Positions 1-8,947 of a DNA stretch of 64,000 bases are shown one piece after another. Numbering within the stretch: position 1 is the first letter of the stretch; every line of letters begins with the position of its first letter. The position numbers and the translations under genes are program-made. The stretch is from contig OY743182.1 of the NCBI GenBank assembly GCA_963555705.1, positions 55,565,092 through 55,629,091 on the forward strand, given 5' to 3'. The notes under the pieces were generated by a model. The model was not told the origin of the DNA. It was given only the letters and a program-made list of their open reading frames with translations, and did no database searches. The DNA is from Ligustrum vulgare (Eukaryota > Streptophyta > Magnoliopsida > Lamiales > Oleaceae).

Positions 1-328
1 GGTCACTGCAGGTGTGAAAACGGGAAAAAAAAATAAAAATAAAAAATAAACACTTTAGGCGTCGGTTCAAACTTTAGAACCGACGCCTAAAGTTCGACTT
101 TATGCGTCGGTTTTTTAAAAATCGACGCCTAAAGTGTTTATTTTTTTTTTAAAAAAAACTTGAAGCGTCGGTTATTAAAAAACCGACGCATAAAGTCGCA
201 CTTTAGGCGTCGGTTTACAACCGACGCCTAAAGTAAAAACTTTAGGCTTCTGCGTCATAGGCGTCGCCCCTACAACCGACGCCTATGCCCTTTTACGACC
301 GACGCCTTTTCCACTTTCTGTACTAGTG
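1..328 (-). mobile_element. Terminal part of a CACTA (En/Spm-type) DNA transposon
   Basis: Read on the minus strand the element begins at 328 with CACTAGTACAGAAAGTGG, the terminal inverted repeat type of plant CACTA transposons. The sequence inside it is packed with GGCGTCGGTT in both orientations (about ten copies between 58 and 308), many pairing as inverted repeats around short A/T loops. Such subterminal repeat arrays are the expected transposase-binding region of this superfamily. No transposase coding is visible; only the end lies in the window and the rest is to the left. It was inserted into the LTR at 329-1255. The other end would be needed to confirm the 3-bp target duplication. Confidence 0.82.
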
Positions 329-1255
329 AATATATCTCTATCTCTTGTCCAATTACATGATTTTATTCGTAAGTCTAATTTGTTAGCTCAAATCTCGGAT
401 TATGAAAACAAACCACGAAATCATGAATAAGTGGCCAATTAACTCATGCATTAAACTCAAAATAAAATCAATACATGCAACGAATCATTAAAAAAAACGG
501 AATTTAGAATTAAAATAATAAATTAGGTTACATCATTCATCTCAACATGATAATTTAGTTATACATCATAATTAAATAACAAAACAATAAAAGTAAGCGT
601 TTATTGAAAATAACATAAAGAAAGGAAAGCTTGCACCAAGAATCAGTCCTTCATGTTCAAGTTTCGCCCCTTGCTTTGCTCCAATCTCCCAAAAATTTGA
701 TGCGAAAATCGAAGTTTTTTTATGTTCTTAGGTGATGTAAAGGTCTGAAATTTGTGTCTCATATGTTGTATATATAGGTTTTGGGAAAACCTAGTAGAAT
801 AAGGAATAAAACATGTTGAAAATAGTGCAAAAGCCTAGAATTACGACCCAGCCGGAAAGCTGTGCGGGCTCGCAAGAAAAAGTCGTGCAGCAGCATAGTT
901 ATATGAAAATTCATTCTGACCATTTAAAGAGGCATCACACGGGCTCACAATACAAACTCGTGCAGTTAGCTCGTTTCATCTCTCAACTTCTTCAATTTAG
1001 TCCTCCAAATCTTGATTTCTTCAATTTAGCACCACACATGTTTCTCGGTTGACTTCAACAACATCCAAGTTGTCCAATTAAGCTCCAAATGTCATCCAAT
1101 TGTGCATTATTTCCATCAATTGCATCATTCACGTGATTTTGGAATATTTTCTGAAAAGTAAACAAATAAATAAAAATTAGGTAAGATTTATTCTAAAACA
1201 ACAATATAATATTCTACTTTTGACATATAAACAAGTGTATAAAGTACACTTAAGA
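329..1255 (-). repeat. 3' LTR of the host Athila-like element, cut by the CACTA end
   Basis: On the minus strand this starts near 1255 with TTAAGTGTAC followed by TACACTTG (a short palindrome also found at the start of the LTRs at 58786 and 61396). It carries a TATA box (CCTATATATAC, about 767-777). Bases 329-790 match 59313-59771 in the same orientation; I count 14 mismatches over the first ~125 aligned bases. This is the basis for pairing the two as LTRs of one element. The LTR is preceded on the minus strand by a polypurine tract. Its distal end is missing because the CACTA element begins at 328. Confidence 0.75.
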
Positions 1256-1294
1256 ACTACCTCCAAACTAGAATTATTGTTCGTACTCGAACAA
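1256..1294 (-). other. Polypurine tract and preceding hairpin of the host Athila-like element
   Basis: On the minus strand, TTTGGAGGTAG directly precedes the LTR start; this is the plus-strand priming tract. Just before it lies a perfect 7-bp stem, TTGTTCG-AGTA-CGAACAA (1277-1294). From memory of Athila-type elements, the usual form here is a TTGCTTG-AGGA-CAAGCAA-like hairpin before a TTTGGGGGT tract, so position and fold both fit. Confidence 0.75.
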
Positions 1295-2768
1295 ACTAAA
1301 ACTAAAGGTAAAATTCAAAATAAAAATCAAAATTGTAGAATAAAATCAAAGTTAATTTGCCCATCACATGCCTCAAAGTTTGTATCAAACATACTCTTTA
1401 GAAACGAAGGCCAGACAACATAATAAAATTATTTTTTACTTATCTGATGCTCAACTTTTCATGTGTATGTGAATAGACAAAATAATATGCATACTCATAT
1501 CGAGACTTACTCAACATAGTGTGGCTAAATATTGCATAAGCCCAGATCCCAGGTGGTTAGACAATGCTTTTCTTTCAATATCTTGCATCTCTCAGGTATG
1601 ATCACTTCCTTATGCTTTTTCTCTCAAATCCCAAGGTTCCTTCTACTTATGTAGTTTCTAAACATCAAACATTGGATTTTTTGACACAAGGCAGTCAAAA
1701 TTGGCTAAGTTTTCCTTAAAAATAGATGGTAAGCAATTCCCTATTCCATGCCTTTAGTTTCCAAAGTCTCAGTCTCAAAGCTTATACCATGCACTTTATT
1801 TTACTCTTTATGAAAAACTTTTTCTTTCTTTTATGTCCTTATCTCTTAAATGTCTTTGTGCAATACTTTCCTTATTTGCTTTCTATGTGACCCTTGTAGC
1901 AAGTTTTAGGTCAGAGACTCCCAAGCCAGAAAACTTTAGGGCACCAGGTTTAGAGAACCTCTCGAACTTAATTACCCGAGTCACAAATGCTACAAAGAAA
2001 AGTTAAAGATGTTTTTATGTCATATGTGTATGTCCTCTCTCCCTTAATCTTTCTAAGTGACCCATGTAACGATCTTTGGGCTGACAACTCCCAACTCAGA
2101 TGAGTTTAGGGTGCTAAGTTTTAAAGACCATTAGCAGCTTACTTGTTCGAGTCATCGAGGCTACGAATAGAAGAATAAGACTTATTTATGGAGTGCTAGT
2201 GCTGGCTTATATTCATTGACCAAGACCTCTTAGACTAAAGACATATTTCGGGAACTTCAGACCCTCAAAAGTTTAAGCATACCTTCACCAATCTTTTCAC
2301 TCCAAACTGCTCTTGAAAAAGTTTAGATTCTAAGTTTAAAGGTTTGGATTTCTATGGATCTAAGGTTAGGAATCATAGAGTCAAACCTAGGTCGAAAATT
2401 TTAAAAATTGCCTCACATATACTGAATAAATCTCTCCACAAGTAATTATTCAACAAGGCTATGTACTCAGTTTTAGAAAATTCTAACATGGACAAGCATA
2501 AGGAAAAACGTTTAAGCATGTATGTTGTCCATAATTCCAACTAAATCATAAATTCAATACAAACTATATCATAGGCAATAACTATAAAAAAAAAAAAATT
2601 TTTTTTTTTTTTTTTAATTCCAATAAAAATCAAAAGAATGAATAGAATGAATATGAAACAAATGAGATGAATCAGATTTTTCCACCCTCAAACTAGAAAG
2701 AAACATTACCCTCAATGTTTGTCAAATAAATTTGACTATGAAACAAAAAAGACATGATAGAGAGGGTA
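1295..2768 (-). other. Non-coding 3' internal region of the host Athila-like element
   Basis: No ORF of substance on either strand. The stretch holds AT-rich sequence and two imperfect copies of a passage with a purine/TGGG-rich core (around 1890-1985 and 2045-2140: 'gtgaccc... gtagc/gtaac' followed by 'gactcccaa'). It also has a run of A followed by T at 2586-2615 that can fold back on itself. It joins the polypurine tract on one side and the inserted gypsy-type element on the other. Assignment to the host element rests on position. Confidence 0.55.
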
Positions 2769-3454
2769 TGATGCGATCCCACTTCGGAAACGCAACAAAG
2801 AATACGAAATAATAAACAAACGATAGGAGAGATCCAAATTCAGCGAAAATAACAATAGCAAGACCCAAGAAAATAAGAACAATAATTAAAAATAGATTTG
2901 ACGATAAAACCTTAACCAATATTTACGACGCAAGAAACGATGCGGAATATGAACCAAGATTGCTGAACACAACAAGGGATGCAATTTTCTTGATAAGTTC
3001 AATTGGTTATTCTTGAAGAATAAGAAAATGAAAAACTCACCTTTCAAGATAAAACTCTCAATTCAATCAATAATAATCAAAGTTGTGTTTACAATGATAG
3101 AAAATTGATAATATAATGTCAAAACATGCCTAACCCTAGCCCTAGTCGCTAAAGAATTCAAAAATGTGAAAAATAATAAATAAAATAGAAAATAATTAAA
3201 AAACGTGAAAATCTAGTTTCGAGATAGCTATGCAATCGCGTGGTAGCAACCTATAGATTCTATCAGAATTTCGCACACCTCGCGTGATCATGTGGTTTCC
3301 CGGTGGCCTTCCTCTTCAACTTCTTGAAGTGACTTAATTCGATTTGATTCTTGATTCAGGCACAACACGAAACTTATTCATTTTTCCATATAGATTATTG
3401 TTGCATTGCCCGTAGCCTAATTTCTCATTTGATCTCCTACCTTGGATCACATCA
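2769..3454 (-). repeat. 3' LTR of the gypsy-type element
   Basis: On the minus strand it opens TGATGTGATCCAAGG at 3454 and closes GCATCA at 2769. It is co-linear with 5404-6138 over its length but visibly diverged, including a deletion relative to that copy (686 versus 735 bp). It carries clustered CpG-containing words such as GCAATCGCGTGG (about 3232) and GTGATCATGTGG (about 3283) in U3. Confidence 0.85.
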
Positions 3455-3466
3455 TCCCCCTCTTTT
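3455..3466 (-). other. Polypurine tract of the gypsy-type element
   Basis: AAAAGAGGGGGA on the minus strand abuts the 3' LTR start TGATGTG. This is the expected site for plus-strand DNA priming. Confidence 0.8.
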
Positions 3467-3789
3467 GAAAATGATTCAACTTCGAATCTGCAACTTGTCC
3501 AATCCTCTTGTAACTCCTGTATTTGTTAGCTTTTGAATCATGTCTATCTTTGCTTTTGCTGGCTTGATGTTCATATTGGTGTTTTGGGCGTTCCTTGGAT
3601 CTTTTTTGGCTTTTCCTTCTTGCTATTAAATTCAAACCCAACTCTAAGCTTGTAATTTGATTTTGGTACCTGTAAAACAAAATTAACCCAACTAGGGAGG
3701 GATGTGTTAGCATGGTCAAGTGCAAATAAACTCATTTTTTGTGGTGAACTCTCTTTTCTTTTTCACCTTGCACTCATTCTGTCCATTTT
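3467..3789 (-). other. Internal sequence between protease remnant and polypurine tract
   Basis: A 92-codon minus-strand frame (3725-3447) rich in Lys, Arg, Ser and Gln reads through to the polypurine tract. I do not recognise it and cannot say whether it was the tail of the gag-protease reading frame. No pol motif is seen. Confidence 0.35.
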
Positions 3790-4975
3790 CTGAGGTTTGG
3801 TCCACAACTCTATTTTTTCAATTTTCACTCTCTCTCCTTTTTCTGAGGTAGTTACCTCAACTCTCTTTATCTCAATTTTCCTTCCCTCTCCTTTTTCTAA
3901 GGTCGTGACCTCAACTCATTTTTCTTTCTCTAACTCACTTTTTAATTTCAATTTATCCTCGTGGGCTTCCATTGGTGATAAAGGAACAAGAGTGAACTTT
4001 CTTCCACCTTTCACAAAGCTATATCGATTTTAAACCAATCATGAAGCACCGCCCTATCATGTTGCCATGGCCTACCCAATAATATTTATCCAACATTCAT
4101 AGAAACTACATCACATACTACCTTATCATTATATCCAGCGATAGAAAAAATTATCTTAATATGTTTGTTCACCTTAATTTCACCAGATTCAGTCAACCAC
4201 TGCAATTTAAAAGGATTATGATGTTTGATCAAAGACAACCCCAATTTTTTCACTAAGGTAGCACTAGCCACGTTGGTGTAACTTCCTCCATCAATCAACA
4301 TACTACAAACCTTATTATTTACGAAGCATCTAGTACAAAAAAAATGTTATCTCTTTGCTCACCTACACCATTCACCTTACACCTAGTGCTACGAGATTGC
4401 CTATTAATAAGTGATTCACCTACTGCCACATTTTTAAATTTATCACTATTACAAGCATTCTTTAACTTAAGCATCTTTCCCACTTTATCTTCACCTTTTA
4501 AAACAACCTTCCCATCACAACCAACCATCACCTTTTTATGTGGACATTGAAGTGCAACGTGACCCAAATCGAAACACTTAAAGCATTGAGTATTTCTATC
4601 CTTAGAAGTTTTGGACTCAGAATTATATTTACCTTTGAGCGTTGGTTTATCCCTCCTTTTTGGAATAAGATTACTACTCTCCCATTTTGATCGTGGTGTA
4701 GGATAGGATCCCGGAGATAGCCTTGCTTTCTCCTTTCACTTCAACGCCCTTTCATCAATCCCATCTCCAAACCTAGTATTGGATTCACGATTCTTATCCC
4801 TCCTAGTCCTAGAATTCACCTGAGATTGTTCCTTTTACAATTGGGAAATAATTGCTTCCCTCCTATCCATCTTAGACATTAACTTCTCAACTTGTGCCTG
4901 CATGTCCTCCAACAGTTTAAAATTCTTGTTGTCACCCGATGATGAAGATGATGTAGACTTTTCCTTGCGAGACAT
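3790..4975 (-). pseudogene. Ty3/gypsy gag-protease remnant
   Basis: Start chosen at the ATG at 4975 (minus), which opens MSRKEKSTSSSSS and a short coiled-coil-like stretch. After two in-frame stops comes a zinc knuckle, CFKCFDLGHVALQC (CX2CX4HX4C, about 4535-4588), which binds packaged RNA in Gag. The protease follows: LIDGGSYTNVAS (active-site Asp-Gly-Gly, about 4260-4300), KLQWL, and after another stop ILLGRPWQHDR (about 4040-4085), the flap and C-terminal protease signatures of plant gypsy polyproteins. The tail holds two copies of a VEVTT-x-EKGE unit (3840-3910, repeat of about 66 bp). Several stops and a frame change make it non-functional as one protein. No polymerase domain follows. 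Confidence 0.8.
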
Positions 4976-5382
4976 GGTTAGTTCTCAAAAGAAATAAATA
5001 AAAAAATGTCCTCACTTTTTTTTTGCTCGTGTATCAATCCCCTTTTAGGTACTTCAAAGAACAATCCAAGAACTTCAAGTAATGGTAGGACAAAAGAAGA
5101 AAGGAATAAGAAAAAGAAAAACTTGAAAATTGAGACAATTTTCAGAATATTTGGGAAAATAATGAATTTTTGAAAAAAAAAAAAAACTTTAACCGTTAGA
5201 AAATTTGACTACGAGTATGGTAGAAAAAATGGAATTGAATTTGGATAAGAATTGACTAAAATAAACAAATTTGAATTTTTGTGAGATTTTCAAATGGATC
5301 AAACTAAAAAACCTTGACGGCACGAAGAACAAGAAAAACAAGAAAACTCAAGAAATTCAAGAAATATCAAGAACTAAATTTA

Positions 5383-5401
5383 GATCCAAGCTTTGATATC
5401 A
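5383..5401 (-). other. Primer-binding site, tRNA-iMet type (degenerate)
   Basis: TGATATCAAAGCTTGGATC on the minus strand, 2 nt after the LTR end, resembles the TGGTATCAGAGC consensus complementary to the 3' end of plant initiator tRNA-Met, with two changes in the first 12 bases. Confidence 0.75.
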
Positions 5402-5403
5402 CC

Positions 5404-6138
5404 TGATGCAATCCCACTTGGAAAACTCGACAAAGAATGTGGAATGATAACCAAACGATAGGAAATATCTAAATTCAGCGAGAATAACAATAACAAGACC
5501 CAAGAAAATAAGAACAATAATTAAAGATAGATTTGACGATAAAACCTTGACCCAAAATTCAGGACGCAAGAAATGATGCGAAATAAGAACCAAGATTTGT
5601 GAACGTCATAAGAAATGTCAATTTCCTTGATAAGTTCAATTGGTTGCTCTTGAAGAACAAGAAAATGGAAAACTACATTTCAAGATAAAACTCTCAAATC
5701 AATCAATAATAATCAAAGTTTTGTCTACAATGATGGAAAATTGATAATATAATGTCAAAATGCGCCTAACCCTAGCCCTAGTAGCTAAAAAATTCAAAAA
5801 TGCAAAAAATAATAAATAAAATAGAAAATAATTAAAAAAATGCGAAAATCTCGTTTCGAGATAGCCATTTGATCACGTGGTTACATCTCGCACGATCACG
5901 TGGTAACGACATGTAGGATTTGCTGAAATCTTGCACACCTTGCGCAATCGCGCCTTTGATTATGCTACGCAATCGCGTGATTTCTCGATGGCCTTCCTCT
6001 TCAACTTCTTGAAGTGACTTGATTCGATTTGATTCTTGATTCGGGCCCAACATGAAACTTGCTCGTTTTTTCATGTAGATTATTATTGCATTGCCCGTAG
6101 CTTGATTTCTCCTTTGTTTCCTACCTTGGATAACATCA
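5404..6138 (-). repeat. 5' LTR of the gypsy-type element
   Basis: On the minus strand it starts TGATGTTATCCAAGG at 6138 and ends GCATCA at 5404. Its U3 holds repeated GATCACGTGG words (about 5871 and 5896; CACGTG is the plant G-box core) plus CGCAATCGCG words (about 5943 and 5970). These sit in a position like that of the TTACGGCCGTAA cluster in the tandem-array LTR. Confidence 0.85.
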
Positions 6139-7429
6139 AGGTAGTAGTACTTGCCAGGCGTAGTAGAGGTGTTTCGTTGCCTTGAAGTTTTTCTCTCATG
6201 CTATTTGAATGAATTTGACCCTTTCCTTGCATTTCCCAGCTTGGTTCGAGGTGTTTTGACTCGTGTGTTCCTTGAAAATAAAAGATAAATAACTTTAGAA
6301 GACATAAACACCATCAAGAAACTAAGAAAGTTCAAAAACACCGCCCCAAACTGAAGATAAGGAAAAATCCTGAATTTTCAAACATGATCGACCACACATA
6401 TTCAAGCCCTGACATCACCGCCAAAAAAAATAAAAAAAATCCGAGCCATCTTTTTGGTACGTTAAATTTCATAACATGGTCTACAACATATCAAAAATTT
6501 AGACCATTTGGAGTTCAATAGGATTGTGAAACACTATAAAGAACTAAGTGACATGAAGTTGTTTACAATATATCAAGAATTAAAACCATTTGGAGTTCAA
6601 TAAGGTTGTGAAACACTATAAAGAACTAAGTGACATGAAGTTATTTTCAAGTGCATTGACCTGCAGTAACCCTATAGTGGGGCTGCAATGGTGCATACAT
6701 GGTTTTCATGTGTTTATGCGATGTAGTGGACTAAATCATGAAATAATTACACACACTCAAAGATAAACAAGTGATGAATATATATATATATATTCTCGAA
6801 AGAATTTCTCAAAAGCGACCAAAAATCTCTTTGTAACATTTCATCGAACACTTGGGGTGCATTGTGAAAATCAAAGAGTATGCATAAATTTGAGACATGG
6901 ATTGACCCAAATTTTTTTACCTAAACAAGCATAATCCATATACACAAATGACTAACTAAAGCCCATACTTGAATCCTCATACACTTGACTTTCACAAATT
7001 CATAGAAAATTTCAAAAATTTGAATAATTTCTAAATTAAGAGAAAAATTCGTACCTTTAACTGGATTTTGAGGTGATAAGAGTAAGGTATTTGATACAAT
7101 GTAGTGTTGATGATATGCACAAAAGATTACAAATAAAAAATGAGGTGATTTGGGGGGAGATAACGAATTTGTAAAGTTTAAAAATGAAATAATGAATGTA
7201 GTATTGAAAATTGTCCATTCTGTCCAGAATATGCTTGCGCGGCCGTGTAGGCAAAAGGTCGTGTGGCCACGTGGTTATTCCAGTAGAAGGTCAAAATTTT
7301 CCTTTTTTTTTTTTTTTTGAATTTCAAATATGTTTTTAACCCCGAATCACTTCATGATATGTGATATGATCTACCAAACATAATCTTCATGATCTAAACT
7401 CCTCTGTGTGTGTGTGTTTAGGATGACAA
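6139..7429 (-). other. Host Athila-like element, non-coding internal region
   Basis: No supported gene. Visible features: a direct repeat of about 100 bp (6476-6550 and 6558-6645, 'aaaatttagaccatttggagttcaat...' type), TA microsatellite at 6778-6793, TG/GT microsatellite at 7402-7417, and a palindrome-rich patch with GCGGCCGTG and GTGGCCACGTGG (7238-7275). It continues the host element on the array's left side. Confidence 0.45.
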
Positions 7430-7557
7430 TTATAGCCTAGTCTAACAAAAACATGCAAAATAAAAAATATGCCTAAACATACAAAATTGTAAGACATGCA
7501 AAGTTATTTTAACATGCACACTAAAAAGTCAACAAGCAAATTATAGCTTAGTCTAAC
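7430..7557. repeat. First copy of a 111-bp tandem duplication at the array's target site
   Basis: A unit beginning TTATAGCCTAGTCTAAC at 7430 recurs at 7541 (TTATAGCTTAGTCTAAC). After the first 17 bases the second copy is split by the 46-kb array and resumes at 53794 with the same AAAACATGCAAAATA sequence. The target was thus already tandemly duplicated in the host element before insertion. Confidence 0.8.
7553..7557. repeat. Left target-site duplication of the tandem array (CTAAC)
   Basis: CTAAC immediately precedes the first LTR TGATGTG and matches 53789-53793, directly after the last LTR. Five bases is the length usual for Ty3/gypsy integrases. Confidence 0.85.
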
Positions 7558-8104
7558 TGATGTGATCCAGGACCCTCGACAATCGGAGTCATAGCAGGCT
7601 TGACGGGAAAATTTAAATATTCAAGCCAAAACAAGAATTCAGCAGGTTCGACGAGCTTTGAAGATCAAATCGGGTCGAAAATAACCGAAAATCACGGCCG
7701 TGGATGGGTTGGTCGAATTTGAAAGTAAAAATTTTGAAAATGTTGTTGAAAATGCAAAGGAAGAACGAGGTGAAGAGAAGGACCTCGTGGTTCTTAAAAA
7801 TGAAGTGGAGATGGTGGTTTATCATGAATACAAGGATCCATACCTTGTACCTCAAGAAGCTAACATGTCCCTCCCCATTCTATTTAATTCTTTCTTGCAG
7901 ATTTCTTACATTTGGGAGCTTGAGTCACACCAATCATGGAAATTCAAGCTCGAGCTTCAATCCATTCATGTAACCCAAGTTGCAAAATACTATTGGTCAT
8001 CCCACTGGCATGGAAGCAATAATTTTCCGTTTGATCCAGGGGGAGCAGTTGCATTCATGAACAAAGCTATGATTCGGGACGAATCATCCTAAAGAAGGAG
8101 GGTA
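7558..8104 (+). mobile_element. Truncated first unit of the array (internal deletion)
   Basis: The first 157 bases of the LTR are joined directly to the 3' part of the ORF. The junction falls in TGGTC (7710-7714), present at both parental sites (LTR ...GGTTGGTC and ORF ...GATGTGGTC), so about 1.7 kb was lost with 5-bp microhomology. TATA box, U5, primer site and ORF start are all missing. Confidence 0.9.
7715..8092 (+). pseudogene. 3' fragment of the array ORF (residues ~202-326)
   Basis: It matches the C-terminal part of the 326-aa array protein with private changes (Asp for Gly at 224, Lys for Gln at 277), consistent with an old edge copy. There is no ATG in frame because the deletion removed the start. 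Not expected to be expressed as protein. Confidence 0.9.
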
Positions 8105-8239
8105 TGATGTGATCCAGGAACCTCGACAATCGGAGTCATAGCAGGCTTGACGGGAAAATTTAAATATTCAAGCCAAAACAAGAATTCAGCAGGTTCGACG
8201 AGCTTTGAAGATCAAATCGGGTCGAAAATAACCGAAAAT

Positions 8240-8440
8240 CACGGCCATGGATGGGTTGGTCACGACCGTAACTTTTGAAGATCACGGCCGTAAATGAAGG
8301 ATCACGGCCGTAACATGCTCTCTGTCTAATTCATAAACCGGATAAAGGGATTTACGGCCGTAACAAAAATATTCACGGCCGTAACATATTTCAGTTACAC
8401 AATTTACGGCCGTAAATGAAGACACTCACGGCCGTAAGAC
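8240..8440 (+). promoter_or_regulatory. Cluster of eight ACGGCCGTAA-like palindromes in U3
   Basis: Sites near 8240, 8261, 8283, 8302, 8351, 8374, 8404 and 8428 share CACGGCCGTAAC or TTACGGCCGTAA (a perfect 12-bp palindrome at its fullest). They lie 130-330 bp upstream of the TATA box in otherwise AT-rich sequence. Regular clustering of a GC-rich palindrome suggests binding sites for a dimeric protein, or a CpG methylation target; I cannot name the factor. The cluster recurs in every full LTR with scattered single-site losses (e.g. 21825, 35278, 35299, 39769, 53263). Confidence 0.6.
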
Positions 8441-8572
8441 AGCTCCTGTACATGCGCCGCTGATGGAGTTTAAATATTTTTCATTATTTTATTTCCTTAT
8501 CAGTTTTAGCTATTTTAGGTTAGTTAGAATTCTATTTTGAGTAAATTAGCGATTAGGGTTTTATTTTGCTTA

Positions 8573-8579
8573 TTTATAC
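8573..8579 (+). promoter_or_regulatory. Probable LTR TATA box
   Basis: TTTATAC in GCTTATTTATACGCC, about 45 bp upstream of the AATAAA signal, fits a short R region beginning about 30 bp downstream. Conserved in all full LTRs. Confidence 0.55.
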
Positions 8580-8618
8580 GCCTTTTTGATTCATTGTAAA
8601 TTAAGACTTTGATGATTA

Positions 8619-8624
8619 AATAAA
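8619..8624 (+). terminator. Probable polyadenylation signal AATAAA in the LTR
   Basis: AATAAA in GATTAAATAAAACAG downstream of the TATA box, as expected for R/U5 processing of LTR transcripts. Present in every LTR of the array. Confidence 0.5.
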
Positions 8625-8629
8625 ACAGA

Positions 8630-8792
8630 GATTGAATGTTTTTCAATTGTTTAATGTGTGGATTCACATTACAAACTCAAACTTATCAAGATTGATTATC
8701 TTGTGGCGTTAATCCCGAATTTATCAAATATTCGCGAGAATATTTGTGGCGTTCAAATCAGAGACTTATCAAGGAGATTGGGCAAATCCTTG
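8630..8792 (+). other. Chain of stem-loops in U5 RNA
   Basis: Successive perfect stems: ATTGAA/TTCAAT (8632-8648), AATGTG/CACATT (8653-8670), CAAGAT/ATCTTG (8687-8703), CAAATATTC/GAATATTTG closing a GCGA tetraloop (8725-8746), and CAAGGA/TCCTTG (8770-8792). The last three differ in stem sequence, yet each is preceded by TTAT and followed by TGGCGTT or TGGTGTT. They precede the primer site in the genomic RNA; a packaging, dimerisation or reverse-transcription role is possible but inferred. Confidence 0.6.
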
Positions 8793-8932
8793 TGGTGTTT
8801 CGAAAGTCGTGGTTCTTTATTCCGCATCGTCGAGTCATCGCGTCGTGAATATCGGGTCATGATTCATCCGTCCATCCACAACCTGAGTTCGGAACTTTCC
8901 GGCGTTTCTTCCGCACTTCGAACCTCGTCATT

Positions 8933-8947
8933 TGGTATCAGAGCTGG
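8933..8947 (+). other. Primer-binding site, tRNA-iMet type
   Basis: TGGTATCAGAGCTGG begins 2 nt after the LTR end. The first 12 bases match the complement of the plant initiator tRNA-Met 3' end. The same site follows every LTR except the closing one. Confidence 0.9.

Larger units (their letters stand above)
2769..6138 (-). mobile_element. Non-autonomous Ty3/gypsy LTR retrotransposon with gag-protease remnant
   Basis: Two LTRs in the same orientation (5404-6138 and 2769-3454) enclose a 1.95-kb internal region. On the minus strand the order is LTR, tRNA-iMet-like primer site, gag with zinc knuckle, aspartic protease, polypurine tract, LTR. Flanking 5-mers are GGGTA (2764-2768) and AGGTA (6139-6143), a target duplication with one mismatch. 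No reverse transcriptase, RNase H or integrase motif is present, so it could only have moved with help. It is inserted in the non-coding part of the host Athila-like element. Confidence 0.85.
8105..8930 (+). repeat. LTR of unit 1 (representative, 826 bp)
   Basis: TGATGTGATCC...CTCGTCA. U3 (8105 to about 8600) carries the TTACGGCCGTAA cluster and TATA box. AATAAA at 8619-8624 is a likely polyadenylation signal. U5 carries a chain of stem-loops. The same layout holds in all 21 full LTRs. This copy has a private base in its tenth codon-length (CCAGGAACC for CCAGGACCC). Confidence 0.93.

Noticed and set aside
813..1052. 79-aa plus-strand frame
   Set aside because: It lies antisense within the host LTR U3 and has no recognisable protein features.
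8240..8440. CRISPR-like short repeats
   Set aside because: The repeat is a 10-12-bp palindrome with unequal spacers inside a plant LTR, with no cas genes; this is not a CRISPR array.
8933..8947. tRNA gene fragment
   Set aside because: The match is the complement of a tRNA 3' end placed 2 nt after an LTR, with no cloverleaf; it is a primer site.
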